NCBI GenBank assembly: GCA_049293015.1
Contig: JBATSB010000141.1
Location: 1-64,000 of the forward strand
Direction: 5' to 3'
From: UBA2330 sp049293015
GTDB lineage: Bacteria; Bacteroidota; Ignavibacteria; Tepidaquicellales; Tepidaquicellaceae
Length of the DNA stretch: 64,000 nt
The notes beneath the pieces are model-generated. The model worked only from the letters and a program-made list of their open reading frames with translations. It did not search any database and had not been told where the DNA came from. How positions within the stretch are numbered: the stretch's first letter is position 1; the number at the start of each line of letters is the position of its first letter. The position numbers and the translations under genes were made by a program. Below, piece after piece: positions 37,539 through 46,922 of this stretch.

Positions 37539-38390
37539 ATGTCTGAAATAAAAAAACTTTCCTTAAAAATTAAAAATAAATATGGAGACGATCTTAATAC
37601 TGATATCCGTTTTCCTGATGATACAAATGAAAATAAAAAATTACCTGTATTAATTCTTTGTCACGGATTTAAAGGCTTTAAAGACTGGGGTTGTTTTCCT
37701 TACATGATGGAAAGAATTTCAGCAGAAAGTTTTTGTACAGTCGCATTTAATTATTCCTATAACGGAACAGGTGAAAGTGTTGATGAACAAAGTGATTTTA
37801 CCCGGCTTGATCTTTTTGCTAAAAATACTTTTTCCCGTGAACTCGACGACACTGGTTCTGTGATCGATTATCTATATGACAATGCGGATGAACTTAAAAT
37901 TGACACAGGAAACTTAACAATACTAGGACATTCCAGAGGAGGCGGTATTGCCATTCTGAAAACAGCCGAAGATGAAAGGATCGACAGACTTGTTGTGCTG
38001 TCTTCAGTCTGTAACTTTGACAGATACAGTGATACTTTAAAATCAAAATGGAAAGAAGCTGGATTTTTTGAAGTATTGAATTCACGTACAAATCAGATCA
38101 TGCGAATGGATTATACTCTAATTGAAGATCTTGAAAAAAATAAAGACCGTCTGAATATACAGGAAGCTGTTTCTAAAATCGGTGTACCGTCGCTCATCAT
38201 TCATGGTACACAGGATATTACAGTTGATTATTCCAATGCTGAAGATCTGTACAGCAGGGGCAATAAAGAATTCTTTGAACTTAAGTTGATTGATAATACA
38301 GGTCATACCTTTGGAGCTGTTCAACCATTCGAAGGAACGACTCCGGCACTTGAAGAAGTAATATCGCAGGTTATTGAATTTATAAAATGA
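37539..38390 (+). CDS. Alpha/beta hydrolase (serine hydrolase)
   Basis: 283 residues. The oxyanion region LILCHGFKGFKDWG, the nucleophile elbow ILGHSRGGGIA (Ser132), an acid in LIIHGTQDITVDYSNA, and the His in DNTGHTFGAVQPF complete the triad. It resembles dienelactone-hydrolase/BAAT-like esterases and peptidase S9-like hydrolases; the substrate is not predictable. No signal peptide. It is separated from the antiporter gene by 16 bases, so it may belong to one transcript from 37086 onwards. Confidence 0.88.
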   Translation: MSEIKKLSLKIKNKYGDDLNTDIRFPDDTNENKKLPVLILCHGFKGFKDWGCFPYMMERISAESFCTVAFNYSYNGTGESVDEQSDFTRLDLFAKNTFSRELDDTGSVIDYLYDNADELKIDTGNLTILGHSRGGGIAILKTAEDERIDRLVVLSSVCNFDRYSDTLKSKWKEAGFFEVLNSRTNQIMRMDYTLIEDLEKNKDRLNIQEAVSKIGVPSLIIHGTQDITVDYSNAEDLYSRGNKEFFELKLIDNTGHTFGAVQPFEGTTPALEEVISQVIEFIK

Positions 38391-38406
38391 AAAGATTTCT
38401 AAAAAT

Positions 38407-39984
38407 ATGAAGTTAAAAAAATTAATCAGTTCTATACTGCCTGCTGTATTTATATTATTATTTTCCTTAAATGCTTTTTCATTTAATGAATCAGATAAAT
38501 CAGAAATAAATATTTCTACTAAAACTGATCTGGCAGCGGAATACAGAGATGAAAAACCTCCAATTGATAAATCAGATGAAACAGAACATAAAGAATCTGA
38601 AAGTCACGGAGATAAATTTGCAGAAATATATCTTATACTTTTTCTGATAATACTCGGCGCAGTGATAGGCAGGAGATTTCTTGCCAAAAAATTTAATCAG
38701 CCCGAAGTACTAGGTGAACTTATGATAGGAGTTCTGCTAGGAGTAATTTTATATCAGATGAATAATCCGGTGATGTTTTTATTAAGACATCAGGATAAAG
38801 TAAATGAAATTGTTCAGTCAGGTGTATCAGGAAATATAACATGGGATGAGGCTATAAATAAAAATCTGACGATTGAAGATTATGAAAAAGGAGGATTCGG
38901 AAATGAGCTTTCAGAGATCCTTACCAGTCCTACTTTTGCAAGGGATAATTTATTTGTTCAGATCATTTTACTTTTTTCCGGATTCGGAGTGTTGATATTG
39001 CTTTTTCTTGTGGGGCTTGAAACGAGCTTTGAGGAAATGTTTGAAGTAGGAGGATCAGCGCTTGTCGCTGCCATGATCGGAGTTCTCGCTCCGCTTATAC
39101 TGGGATATATTTCGACAATGCTACTCTTCCCTGAGGCAGGTCCGAATCTGTATTTATTTGTCGGTGCAACTTTATCCGCTACAAGTATCGGTATTACTGC
39201 ACGTGTTTTTAAAGACATGAACAGAATGCATGTACCCGAAGCAAAGCTTGTACTCGGAGCTGCAGTAATAGATGATGTACTTGGTCTTATAATTTTGGCG
39301 GTAGTCGCAGGTATCATTGAAAGCGGCGAAGTACAGGTAGGAAATATTTTTCTCATCACATTGAAAGCATTGATCTTTCTGAGTCTGACATTTTTTATTG
39401 GAAAAAAATATTTAAGAAAACAAATCAAACTTGCTTCGCTTGTTCAGGGAAAAAATATCAGCATACTTTTCCCGTTCGCAATGATGCTGCTGATGGCATG
39501 GATCAGCGATAGTATCGGACTTGCAAGTATAGTCGGAGCTTTTGCAGCAGGTCTGATAATCAAGGAAGAATATTTTGGTGACATTCCGGGAGATGATGCC
39601 AGATCTGTAAAAAGCGTTATCGAACCTATCGAAGCGATCTTCGCTCCGGTCTTCTTTGTCATCATGGGACTGCAGGTCGATCTTTCAGTTTTTCTGGATG
39701 TAAATATTCTCGGCGTTTCTTTACTCTTAACTTTAGCTGCTATTATTGGAAAAGCCATCTGCGGAATTTTTGCAAAAGGTATGGATAAAAAAATAATTGG
39801 AATCGGCATGATCCCACGAGGTGAGGTTGGACTTATCTTTGCCAGTATTGGAAAAAGCATCGGTGTACTCGATAATGCAATGTTCTCCTCCGTCATCATT
39901 GTAGTCATTCTTACTACCTTCATTACTCCGCCTGCACTTAAATGGGCGTTTTCAATTTATGATAAAAAAACTATTGCTGCATAA
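38407..39984 (+). CDS. Cation:proton antiporter, CPA2 (KefB/NapA-like)
   Basis: 525 residues. An unusual N terminus has a signal-like helix (LISSILPAVFILLFSLNAFS) and a charged, His-containing linker (about 27-72). It precedes a CPA2 transporter domain of 10-12 helices: FNQPEVLGELMIGVLLG, ATSIGITARVFKDM and the ion-site GAAVIDDVLGLIIL (double Asp), ending with IPRGEVGLIFASIG. No C-terminal TrkA-N domain is present. Exchange of Na+ or K+ for H+ across the inner membrane is the family role. An insertion between helices 2 and 3 (residues about 125-178) faces the periplasm. The cleavable signal with a linker is uncommon for CPA2. Confidence 0.9.
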   Translation: MKLKKLISSILPAVFILLFSLNAFSFNESDKSEINISTKTDLAAEYRDEKPPIDKSDETEHKESESHGDKFAEIYLILFLIILGAVIGRRFLAKKFNQPEVLGELMIGVLLGVILYQMNNPVMFLLRHQDKVNEIVQSGVSGNITWDEAINKNLTIEDYEKGGFGNELSEILTSPTFARDNLFVQIILLFSGFGVLILLFLVGLETSFEEMFEVGGSALVAAMIGVLAPLILGYISTMLLFPEAGPNLYLFVGATLSATSIGITARVFKDMNRMHVPEAKLVLGAAVIDDVLGLIILAVVAGIIESGEVQVGNIFLITLKALIFLSLTFFIGKKYLRKQIKLASLVQGKNISILFPFAMMLLMAWISDSIGLASIVGAFAAGLIIKEEYFGDIPGDDARSVKSVIEPIEAIFAPVFFVIMGLQVDLSVFLDVNILGVSLLLTLAAIIGKAICGIFAKGMDKKIIGIGMIPRGEVGLIFASIGKSIGVLDNAMFSSVIIVVILTTFITPPALKWAFSIYDKKTIAA

Positions 39985-40005
39985 ATTTTTAAAAGAACTT
40001 ATATT

Positions 40006-42579
40006 TTGAGAAAAAATTTTTACATATTATTTTTTACGGTCTTAGTGCTTTCAGGAATTTGTTTACTCTTTAATGAAAATGAAAATAATTCTTCCGAAGA
40101 AACTTCTTACGTAGAAAATTCTTATCTCGACATATCTAAATTTAACGACAAGTTCATTCCCGCTGAGGACTGGATGGAAAAGCAAAGAGCATTTCCGTTT
40201 AATGAAATTCCACATCAAGAATATTTAAAATCTGTAGAGTATGTAAAGAAGTATATGAGTTCAGATTTTCCCGATAATACAACCGGATGGAATCTTGCCG
40301 GACCACTAAATATAGAAGGCAGGATCACAACCATTGCCATCCATCCGACTAATCCGCAGATCGTCTATGCAGGCACTGCAAACGGCGGTCTCTGGAAATC
40401 AACTGATTTTTGCCAAAGCTGGATAAGTGTATTCGACGGACAGAATACTTCATCCATCGGAGCAGTCGCTGTCGATCCTGTTAATCCTGAAATAATTTAT
40501 TGCGGGACAGGTGAATCAAACTCTCTCAGAAGTTATTATCCGGGCACTGGTGTTTTTAAATCAACTGACGGTGGAAACAACTGGAACTTCTCCGGACTCG
40601 ACAGTTCATACTGTATAGGAAATATTTCTGTCAATCCTCAGAACACTCAGGAAGTGTATGTAGCAGCAGGCGGATGGACGAGAAGAAAAAATCAACAACG
40701 CGGAATTTATAAAACTTTGAACGGCGGACAAAACTGGCAGCGAAGTCTTTTTATTTCAGACTCTGTCGGCGCAATTGATGTAAGTGTAGATCCATCAAAT
40801 CCTTCAAAAGTCTTTGCTGCTATGTGGGAAAGACAAAGAAGGGAAGATTATATAAAATACGGCGGGAGATTTTCAGGAATGTATGTGACTACAAATTCAG
40901 GTGAGAGCTGGCAGCAGGTGCAGAATGGTTTTCCTTTTAATGATAATAATCTCGGCAGAATATCTTTTGATATTTCTCAATCAAATCCGGATATCATTTA
41001 TGCTCTTACTTCAAATGCAAGCGGTTCTACAAGAGGTCTTTATAAAACCACTAACGGCGGTACTTTGTGGACTCTTGTAAATTCATCCGCAGCTGCATCT
41101 TCTAATTATGCTTGGTTCAACAGGATCTGTAAAGTCGATCCTTCAAATCCCAATAAACTTTTCTGCGGCGGACTTGAAATGGAATTATCTTATAACGGCG
41201 GAACTTCATTCGGTATTCCTGCTTCTTTTCATGTGGATCAGCATGCTGTCGCATTTTCAAAATCAAATCCAAATTATATTGTAACTGGAAATGACGGCGG
41301 AATAGATTATACTTCTGATGGTGGAGCTGTCTGGGGTGAAAGCCTGTCACTTCCTGTCACACAATTTTATGCAGGTGAAATAGATTTTAATAATCCATCC
41401 GTCATACTCGGCGGTACGCAGGATAACGGAACAATAAGATCAACATCAACTTTTGGTGTTTGGAATGACATTTACTTCGGCGATGGATTCTATTGTCTCG
41501 TTGATTATAATAATTCACAGAATGTCTATGCCTCTTATCAAAACGGCGGACTTGGAAAATCTACAGACAATGGCAATTCATTTTCTCTCGGTACTAACGG
41601 TCTAGATCTTCAGTACTCTAACTGGATGACTCCGTTTGTAATGGATAAAAATGATCCGCAGATCTTATACTGCGGCACATATAAAATGCATAAGACTACA
41701 AACGGTATGCAGTCATGGACAGCTATTAGTCCCGATCTTGCAAACCGACATATAAGAAATCTCGGAACTATCACAACTGTCGATGTGGCTAAGTCAGATC
41801 CGAACGTGATCTATTGCGGTACCGATGATGCAAATGTCTGGAGGACTACAGACAGTGGCGGCAACTGGACAAAGATAAATTCAGGACTGCCCTATAGATG
41901 GGTGACGAGAGTTACAGTTCATCCTGACTCTGCGAATGTCTGCTATGTTACTCTTTCAGGCTACAAAGTAGATTCGACCGGATCGCATATTTTCAGGACG
42001 ACAAATTTCGGAGACACGTGGAATTCTATTTCCGGCAATCTTCCTGATGCTCCGATAAATGATGTGATCATCGATCCCGCAAATACAAATACTCTTTACA
42101 TTGCCACCGACATTAATGTAATGTATTCTACCAATCTCGGAGCGGTTTGGAATATTTTGTCAGCAGGAATTCCTTCAAACGTCCCATGTCATGATCTTAC
42201 ATTTCATGCACCGACAAGAACACTGGTTGTATGGACTCATGGAAGAAGTGCGTTCAAAATAATTCTTCCCCTTACTGGAATTGAATCAACTTCAAATATT
42301 ATACCTTTAGGAATTCATCTTGCTCAGAATTATCCAAATCCATTTAATCCAAAAACAGTGATAAGTTACGAATTACAATTTACGAATTACGAGTTAGTTA
42401 ATCTGAAAATCTTTGATGTATTGGGGAATGAAGTAGCTGTACTTGTAAATGAAAACCAACGTGCTGGAAGTTATTCAGTAGAATTTGACGGAAGTAATTT
42501 TTCAAGCGGAATTTATTTTTATTCTTTATATATTGACGGAATTTTAAATAACTCCAAACGGATGATACTTCTTAAATAA
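40006..42579 (+). CDS. Secreted BNR/VPS10-like beta-propeller protein with T9SS tail
   Basis: 857 residues. A TTG start gives RKNFYILFFTVLVLSGICLLF as signal anchor; no ATG is near. The body is made of sialidase/sortilin-like repeats: GLWKSTDFCQSW, GVFKSTDGGNNWNFSG, GIYKTLNGGQNWQRS, VTTNSGESWQQV, GLYKTTNGGTLWTLV and VWRTTDSGGNWTKI. This predicts a 10-bladed-type propeller. The last 80 or so residues are a T9SS type A tail (AQNYPNPFNPKTVISYEL, then LKIFDVLGNEVAVLVNE, FSSGIYFYSL and RMILLK). The tail loop is lengthened by residues encoded by a heptamer repeat (42365-42395). Function unknown; surface or secreted. Confidence 0.88.
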   Translation: MRKNFYILFFTVLVLSGICLLFNENENNSSEETSYVENSYLDISKFNDKFIPAEDWMEKQRAFPFNEIPHQEYLKSVEYVKKYMSSDFPDNTTGWNLAGPLNIEGRITTIAIHPTNPQIVYAGTANGGLWKSTDFCQSWISVFDGQNTSSIGAVAVDPVNPEIIYCGTGESNSLRSYYPGTGVFKSTDGGNNWNFSGLDSSYCIGNISVNPQNTQEVYVAAGGWTRRKNQQRGIYKTLNGGQNWQRSLFISDSVGAIDVSVDPSNPSKVFAAMWERQRREDYIKYGGRFSGMYVTTNSGESWQQVQNGFPFNDNNLGRISFDISQSNPDIIYALTSNASGSTRGLYKTTNGGTLWTLVNSSAAASSNYAWFNRICKVDPSNPNKLFCGGLEMELSYNGGTSFGIPASFHVDQHAVAFSKSNPNYIVTGNDGGIDYTSDGGAVWGESLSLPVTQFYAGEIDFNNPSVILGGTQDNGTIRSTSTFGVWNDIYFGDGFYCLVDYNNSQNVYASYQNGGLGKSTDNGNSFSLGTNGLDLQYSNWMTPFVMDKNDPQILYCGTYKMHKTTNGMQSWTAISPDLANRHIRNLGTITTVDVAKSDPNVIYCGTDDANVWRTTDSGGNWTKINSGLPYRWVTRVTVHPDSANVCYVTLSGYKVDSTGSHIFRTTNFGDTWNSISGNLPDAPINDVIIDPANTNTLYIATDINVMYSTNLGAVWNILSAGIPSNVPCHDLTFHAPTRTLVVWTHGRSAFKIILPLTGIESTSNIIPLGIHLAQNYPNPFNPKTVISYELQFTNYELVNLKIFDVLGNEVAVLVNENQRAGSYSVEFDGSNFSSGIYFYSLYIDGILNNSKRMILLK
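42365..42395 (+). repeat. Heptamer repeat inside the T9SS tail coding sequence
   Basis: Four seven-base units (TTACGAA, TTACAAT, TTACGAA, TTACGAG) lie in frame and encode part of YELQFTNYELV. The two other complete T9SS tails in the window have a shorter loop at this place (YELSEAGYTE and YHIPVSGKVK). Confidence 0.85.
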
Positions 42580-42591
42580 AAAAATTTATTT

Positions 42592-43713
42592 ATGAAAATA
42601 AACCTTTCCGTTTTTTTAATTCTAATGCTTGCCTTAATTTTTTCTTCATGCAATCTGATGAAAAAAAATGTAATGGAAGATAATTGCGATGATGTGGAAG
42701 AGGTTGTCATTGCAAAAAGTAGTAATGGTTTTTCACTCATCATCAGAGAAGAGATCTTTCAGGCGCAGTCAAAATCAGATAATAATGGGATCAGACAAAT
42801 TACAGGCTACACTGAATACAGAATTTCAGATTATGATCTTAACACAGGTGAGATTTTAAAAAGGATAGAGCTTGGCACAAGAGAAGAAGGTTATTGTCAC
42901 TTTCTCGGACAGACAGACGGAAAGCTCTGGTATAAAAGCGTAAATCCGGATATTGGTTTTCATGCAAAAGATCCGGGCAATCTTGAAATTATTGTAAGTG
43001 AAAAAATGATCATGGGTACAAATCCTTTTCTTTCAGGGAATATCAGCAAACCTGATTGGATCAGTATTCATACATTTTACGGATTTGATGCTGAAAAAAA
43101 TATGCCGATGATCTCAGATAACTCAGGTTATCTTTATTTTATAGATCCGATAACATTAAAAGCTGAGAAGACTTCTGAATCAGTTAAAAATTTAAAGTAT
43201 GATGAAAACCCACTTACAAACTCAATAAAGGCTGATGATGATTCCAGAGTAAGTTTAAAAGGTGATCCCAGAAATACACTCGATTATAAAAATAAAAATT
43301 TATCCGAACCCTCCTTTCTGAAAGGTGAAATTTTACTGAGTTCAATGAAAACAGATTTTTCAGGACCGGGGATCGGTAAAAAAGACAGGGAGATAATTAC
43401 TGATGAGAATAGTATTTTTATATTAAGTCAGACAGATGTTACAGATAAAGCAAAGATTATAATTTCAAAAGTAAAACTGAATGAGGACGGCACTGTAAAA
43501 CTTCAGTGGGAATCTGTATTAGATAATATATTCAGAGATCCGGATAAAGGATTAGACAGATCTTCATTCGATATGGTTTTTTCAAAAGGTCATCCCAAAT
43601 TTAATACAATGAGAGTTACTCACGGAGATAATAAACTTGTATTTGTATTTATGCTGAAGGCTACTTGTATAGATTCTGATTCGGGTAAGATACTGTGGAG
43701 CAGGGATTTGTGA
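42592..43713 (+). CDS. Lipoprotein with possible propeller fold, unknown
   Basis: 373 residues with a clear lipobox (LALIFSSCNLM). The mature part has YRISDYDLNTGEILKRIELG and, at the end, IDSDSGKILWSRDL, phrases typical of PQQ-like or PA2928-type beta-propellers that report a quantity and its origin. I cannot assign a family with confidence. It follows the T9SS protein by 12 bases and could be its operon partner. No catalytic motif is seen. Confidence 0.65.
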   Translation: MKINLSVFLILMLALIFSSCNLMKKNVMEDNCDDVEEVVIAKSSNGFSLIIREEIFQAQSKSDNNGIRQITGYTEYRISDYDLNTGEILKRIELGTREEGYCHFLGQTDGKLWYKSVNPDIGFHAKDPGNLEIIVSEKMIMGTNPFLSGNISKPDWISIHTFYGFDAEKNMPMISDNSGYLYFIDPITLKAEKTSESVKNLKYDENPLTNSIKADDDSRVSLKGDPRNTLDYKNKNLSEPSFLKGEILLSSMKTDFSGPGIGKKDREIITDENSIFILSQTDVTDKAKIIISKVKLNEDGTVKLQWESVLDNIFRDPDKGLDRSSFDMVFSKGHPKFNTMRVTHGDNKLVFVFMLKATCIDSDSGKILWSRDL

Positions 43714-43755
43714 ATTATCTATTTTTTGGAAATAAAATCAATCAGAAAGATATTT

Positions 43756-43782
43756 GTAATTTGAAATTCGTAATTTGAAATT
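43756..43782. repeat. Heptamer-type tract at convergent gene ends
   Basis: GTAATTTGAAATTC followed by GTAATTTGAAATT: two 14-base (2 x 7) units between the stops of the lipoprotein and the glycosyltransferase genes. Confidence 0.6.
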
Positions 43783-43787
43783 GTTTT

Positions 43788-45386
43788 TTATTTCACTTTG
43801 TAAAGAATAGTAACAGGATCAGTAGTGTATGTAATTAATTCGAGATCTTCATTATTAAAGGCAGTTGTATTCAATAGATTTTTTTTAAGATCTTCGTTTG
43901 ATGATATCATCCCTTCCTTCTCACTGACAAAAAGATATTCAGAATTACTGTTTTTTAGATTCAATATAAAATCTGCATAAGTCTCAGCATACGGCATGAA
44001 CATAAGTTCCATATCCAGATAATAAGCAATATGAGGTTTCCTCGCCATTATTGATTTTCCTTTTAATTCCTCACCAAAATCTTTATTCACAATATCTCTT
44101 ACCGATAATATTTCAACCGGAACATCATTAATGTCTGTTTTAGCAATTGTATATGAATTGTAAAAATTTAATGTAACCAATAAAAGCAATATCAGACTAA
44201 ACAGTTTCAGATTTTTAAATTTAAAATTAAATCTTTGGAAAATATCTTGTGAGAATAAACGAATGACGAGAAAGCAATATAGAGGTAAAAGAGGCAGCGA
44301 AAATCTTTCTGAATAAAAGATCAGTAATATCTGTATATAAAAAATAAAACCTGCCAGTAAAAATAATTTTTCTTGCAAATTTTCTGATTTGAATTTTAAA
44401 AGAAAAATCAGAAATCCAAAACCAACCAGTATGCTGATATACTTTGGAAAAAATCTCAATAAATCTTTTATAAAATAATTTACAGAATTTTTTGAATACT
44501 TTTTTGAAAATGTTACGGGATTACTGAATATCACATCAGACATAGATGTATAATTTTCCTGATATTTTGATGTCCATTCGTCTTTAGACATTTCATTCGG
44601 CTTGTAAAAAGCAAATGCAGTGTTTTGATAATTTTTATTATAAAAGAAACTTCCTGTTTTTATAAAACTGAAAATTCCCCATCCCGAAATTAAAATTATA
44701 ACAGGAATTAAATATAATAATACAGGCTTAAGAAAATTTTTACCTGATGCTGTTTCTGTGTTTTTATATTTTTTAAAATAAATTATCACAAACAGAATAA
44801 CTGCAAATACTAGTAAAGACACTCCTGTGTACCTCGTAAGATAAGCCATTCCCGTAAGCAGTCCGGCTGTAAATAAATTTTTACTTTCAAAAATCAGATC
44901 CTTTAATAAAAAATATAGAGCTGAAACATAGAAAACAAGAAACAGCATGTCAGTCCCGGGTTCATAAGTGTACCGCCAGAATACCTGATTAACAGCTATT
45001 AACAGAACTACAAAAAAAGAAACCTGACGGTTGAATAAAGAAGTAATTAATTTTGATACGAAAAAAAGAACAACTGCAGCACACATGACATTTAGAAATT
45101 TCCCCGCAGTATAAAAATCTGATTTAAAAAAGAAACCTGTCAAAGCAAGTAATATCTGATATACAGGACCTCTGTATTCGTCTATTATTAATCTTCCATT
45201 CAAGAGTTCCTTTGCCTGACTGACATAAGCCACATAAAAATCGGTTTCGACACCATAATCCCCCAACAATCTGTTGCTCATGCAAACGACGAGCATAATT
45301 ATAAAATACAATATGGGAATTGCCGGTAGAAAATATTTTGGAAGAGGATATTTATCGGTGAAAAAAGGGTTTTGTTTATACTGCAA
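43788..45386 (-). CDS. Glycosyltransferase family 39-like (ArnT/PMT-type) membrane protein
   Basis: 532 residues with about 11-12 membrane helices. Early motifs fit GT-C enzymes: an acidic pair in the first loop (DYGVETDFYVAYVSQAKELL), then DEYRGPVYQILLALTGFF, YTYEPGTDMLFLVFYVSALYFLLKD and GLLTGMAYLTRYTG. Such proteins use a polyprenyl-phosphate sugar donor to modify lipids or proteins at the periplasmic face. The C-terminal soluble part (about 410-532) is short. It is transcribed alone; its upstream side has a 355-bp gap of repeats. The donor and acceptor are unknown. Confidence 0.82.
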   Translation of the reverse strand: MQYKQNPFFTDKYPLPKYFLPAIPILYFIIMLVVCMSNRLLGDYGVETDFYVAYVSQAKELLNGRLIIDEYRGPVYQILLALTGFFFKSDFYTAGKFLNVMCAAVVLFFVSKLITSLFNRQVSFFVVLLIAVNQVFWRYTYEPGTDMLFLVFYVSALYFLLKDLIFESKNLFTAGLLTGMAYLTRYTGVSLLVFAVILFVIIYFKKYKNTETASGKNFLKPVLLYLIPVIILISGWGIFSFIKTGSFFYNKNYQNTAFAFYKPNEMSKDEWTSKYQENYTSMSDVIFSNPVTFSKKYSKNSVNYFIKDLLRFFPKYISILVGFGFLIFLLKFKSENLQEKLFLLAGFIFYIQILLIFYSERFSLPLLPLYCFLVIRLFSQDIFQRFNFKFKNLKLFSLILLLLVTLNFYNSYTIAKTDINDVPVEILSVRDIVNKDFGEELKGKSIMARKPHIAYYLDMELMFMPYAETYADFILNLKNSNSEYLFVSEKEGMISSNEDLKKNLLNTTAFNNEDLELITYTTDPVTILYKVK

Positions 45387-45741
45387 TTATTAAGGATAAG
45401 ATTAAAATGAATTTGAATTTTAAAAAACTTCTATATAAAATTAATATGAACTATCAGATCAATAAAAAATTTACAGTACCTTTACAACTGTAACACGGCG
45501 GCTTTGTTGTTGGTGACTAAAAAGTTTAATCGAATGAAATTTCAAATTCAAAATCCGAATCAAAACTTTTTAGAACACCAACTACGGCGAGAACGGTGAA
45601 ATTTGTAATTCGTAATTTGGAATTTTGTAATTGCTATTTCTTTCGGCAACAACCCCCTTCGCTCCCCCTTTTTTAAGGGGGAAATAATTTCATATTATTC
45701 TGAACCGTGCTTTTAAAGATGAAATTTGTAACTCGTAATTT
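45387..45741. other. 355-bp repeat-filled intergenic gap
   Basis: It contains copy B of the hairpin family (45497-45588), a heptamer tract (about 45598-45640), a small stem CCCCCTT / AAGGGGG (45664-45681) and another heptamer-like tract up to the next gene's stop (about 45721-45741). No gene or RNA is recognised. Confidence 0.65.
45497..45588. repeat. Dispersed hairpin repeat, copy B
   Basis: The left arm has TTGTTGGTGACTAAAAAGTT (about 45505-45526) and the right arm AAAACTTTTTAGAACACCAA (about 45562-45581). The loop carries heptamer-like AATTTCA/AATTCA units. Confidence 0.7.
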
Positions 45742-46410
45742 TTAATTCTTAATTCTCTTAAAAACGTATCCGCCCTTTTCCGCTCCCCATACCTGAACAT
45801 CATTTTCATCAAAACCTCTATCCCAGCTAATAATACGGTCAGCTAATACTTCCACTTCAGAAGTTGCATACTTTGCGCCGCGTAGTTCACTCTCACAGCC
45901 TTTACCTGTTGTGCCGCCTTCGTAATGATCTTTTCCCATCATCGTGAGCGTCACTGTGCATCCTTCTTTTTGTGTAAGTGAATCAGAAGTAAGTGACGCC
46001 AGCGGTTCATCAAGTTTCCAGTCACCTGCAAATCTCAACGGATTATTAAATGTAAATACTGCACTTTCAAATCTTCCTTCGTAAGTTCTCGTGATCCTGT
46101 AAACCCTTTGTCTGTAAGGCTTATCCAATGCTTCCGCAGATGCCTGCTCTACATAGATCCAGTACTCATCAACAGCATTTTTATTTTCTTCTTCTTCCGT
46201 TGTCAAATTTTTCCATATCCTTTTCATCTCAAGTCTGATATCAAAATAATCCGTGTCACTAATAGACTGCTCTTCGCTGCTGAAAGATCCTTCCATCAAA
46301 TTCACAAGAGATTTCATATCAATGGATTTCTGCTGTGACTCTGCTTTGTCTGCAACAAACATTGTTAGTACTGTCAGAACAAATATTAAATTTATGATTT
46401 TCAATTTCAT
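45742..46410 (-). CDS. CpcT/CpeT-like exported protein
   Basis: 222 residues with a signal peptide (about 1-25). The sequence matches the CpcT/CpeT family: DEYWIYVEQASAEALDKPYR followed by QRVYRI, EGCTVTLTMMGKDHYEGGTTG, CESELRGAKYATSEV and SWDRGFDENDVQVWGAEKGGY. In cyanobacteria CpcT/CpeT attach or chaperone phycobilins, but exported relatives of unknown role occur in non-phototrophs. No phycobiliprotein or bilin gene is in view. Its start overlaps the end of purE by four bases (ATGA), so the two are co-transcribed. Confidence 0.85.
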   Translation of the reverse strand: MKLKIINLIFVLTVLTMFVADKAESQQKSIDMKSLVNLMEGSFSSEEQSISDTDYFDIRLEMKRIWKNLTTEEEENKNAVDEYWIYVEQASAEALDKPYRQRVYRITRTYEGRFESAVFTFNNPLRFAGDWKLDEPLASLTSDSLTQKEGCTVTLTMMGKDHYEGGTTGKGCESELRGAKYATSEVEVLADRIISWDRGFDENDVQVWGAEKGGYVFKRIKN

Positions 46411-46913
46411 TTCTTTCTACTTACAGAATTTAATTTTTTATTTTTTGCCAGTGATTCTTTTCTGATCTTATCTTTGAATGAGATGACTTTCGCTAAGATC
46501 TTTTTATCAGAAATCCCGATGATCTGCGCAGCGAGTAGAGCTGCATTTTTTGAATTGTTGATTGATACTGTAGCAACGGGAACCCCGTATGGCATTTGTA
46601 CAATTGACAGCAGCGAGTCAAGCCCTTGAAGAGATTTTGTATTTACGGGAACGCCGATCACAGGAACAGGTGAATAAGCAGCGCACATACCAGGCAGATG
46701 CGCCGATCCGCCTGCACCTGCAATGATAACTTTTACTCCACGCTTATATGCATTCTTTGAATAGGATGCCATGAAATCCGGAGTCCTGTGAGCTGAAGTG
46801 ATCTTGTATTCGTATGCGATTCCAAATTCATCCAATACTTCACCTGCTTGTTCCATTACTGGCATGTCTGAATCCGAACCCATTATTATTCCAACTACCG
46901 GCTTATTTTTCAT
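46407..46913 (-). CDS. purE: N5-carboxyaminoimidazole ribonucleotide mutase
   Basis: 168 residues, class I PurE. Substrate motifs are GIIMGSDSDMPVM, KITSAHRTPDFMASY, IIAGAGGSAHLPGM and VPVIGVPVNTKSLQGLDSLLSI. It converts N5-CAIR to CAIR in purine synthesis, needing PurK, which is not in the window. It sits alone with the CpeT-like gene, downstream of the SpoIIE phosphatase gene by nine bases. The lysine-rich C-terminal tail (about 145-168) is longer than in Escherichia coli PurE. Confidence 0.95.
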   Translation of the reverse strand: MKNKPVVGIIMGSDSDMPVMEQAGEVLDEFGIAYEYKITSAHRTPDFMASYSKNAYKRGVKVIIAGAGGSAHLPGMCAAYSPVPVIGVPVNTKSLQGLDSLLSIVQMPYGVPVATVSINNSKNAALLAAQIIGISDKKILAKVISFKDKIRKESLAKNKKLNSVSRKK

Positions 46914-46922
46914 TTTCCTTTT

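Noticed and set aside
38958..39923. Two minus-strand ORFs of over 150 codons inside the antiporter gene
   Set aside because: They are mirror frames of a clearly conserved transporter, with Ser/Ile-rich low-quality translations.
45664..45681. CCCCCTT/AAGGGGG stem as a terminator
   Set aside because: The following sequence is not a T run on either strand and it does not directly follow a gene end; kept only as part of the gap description.
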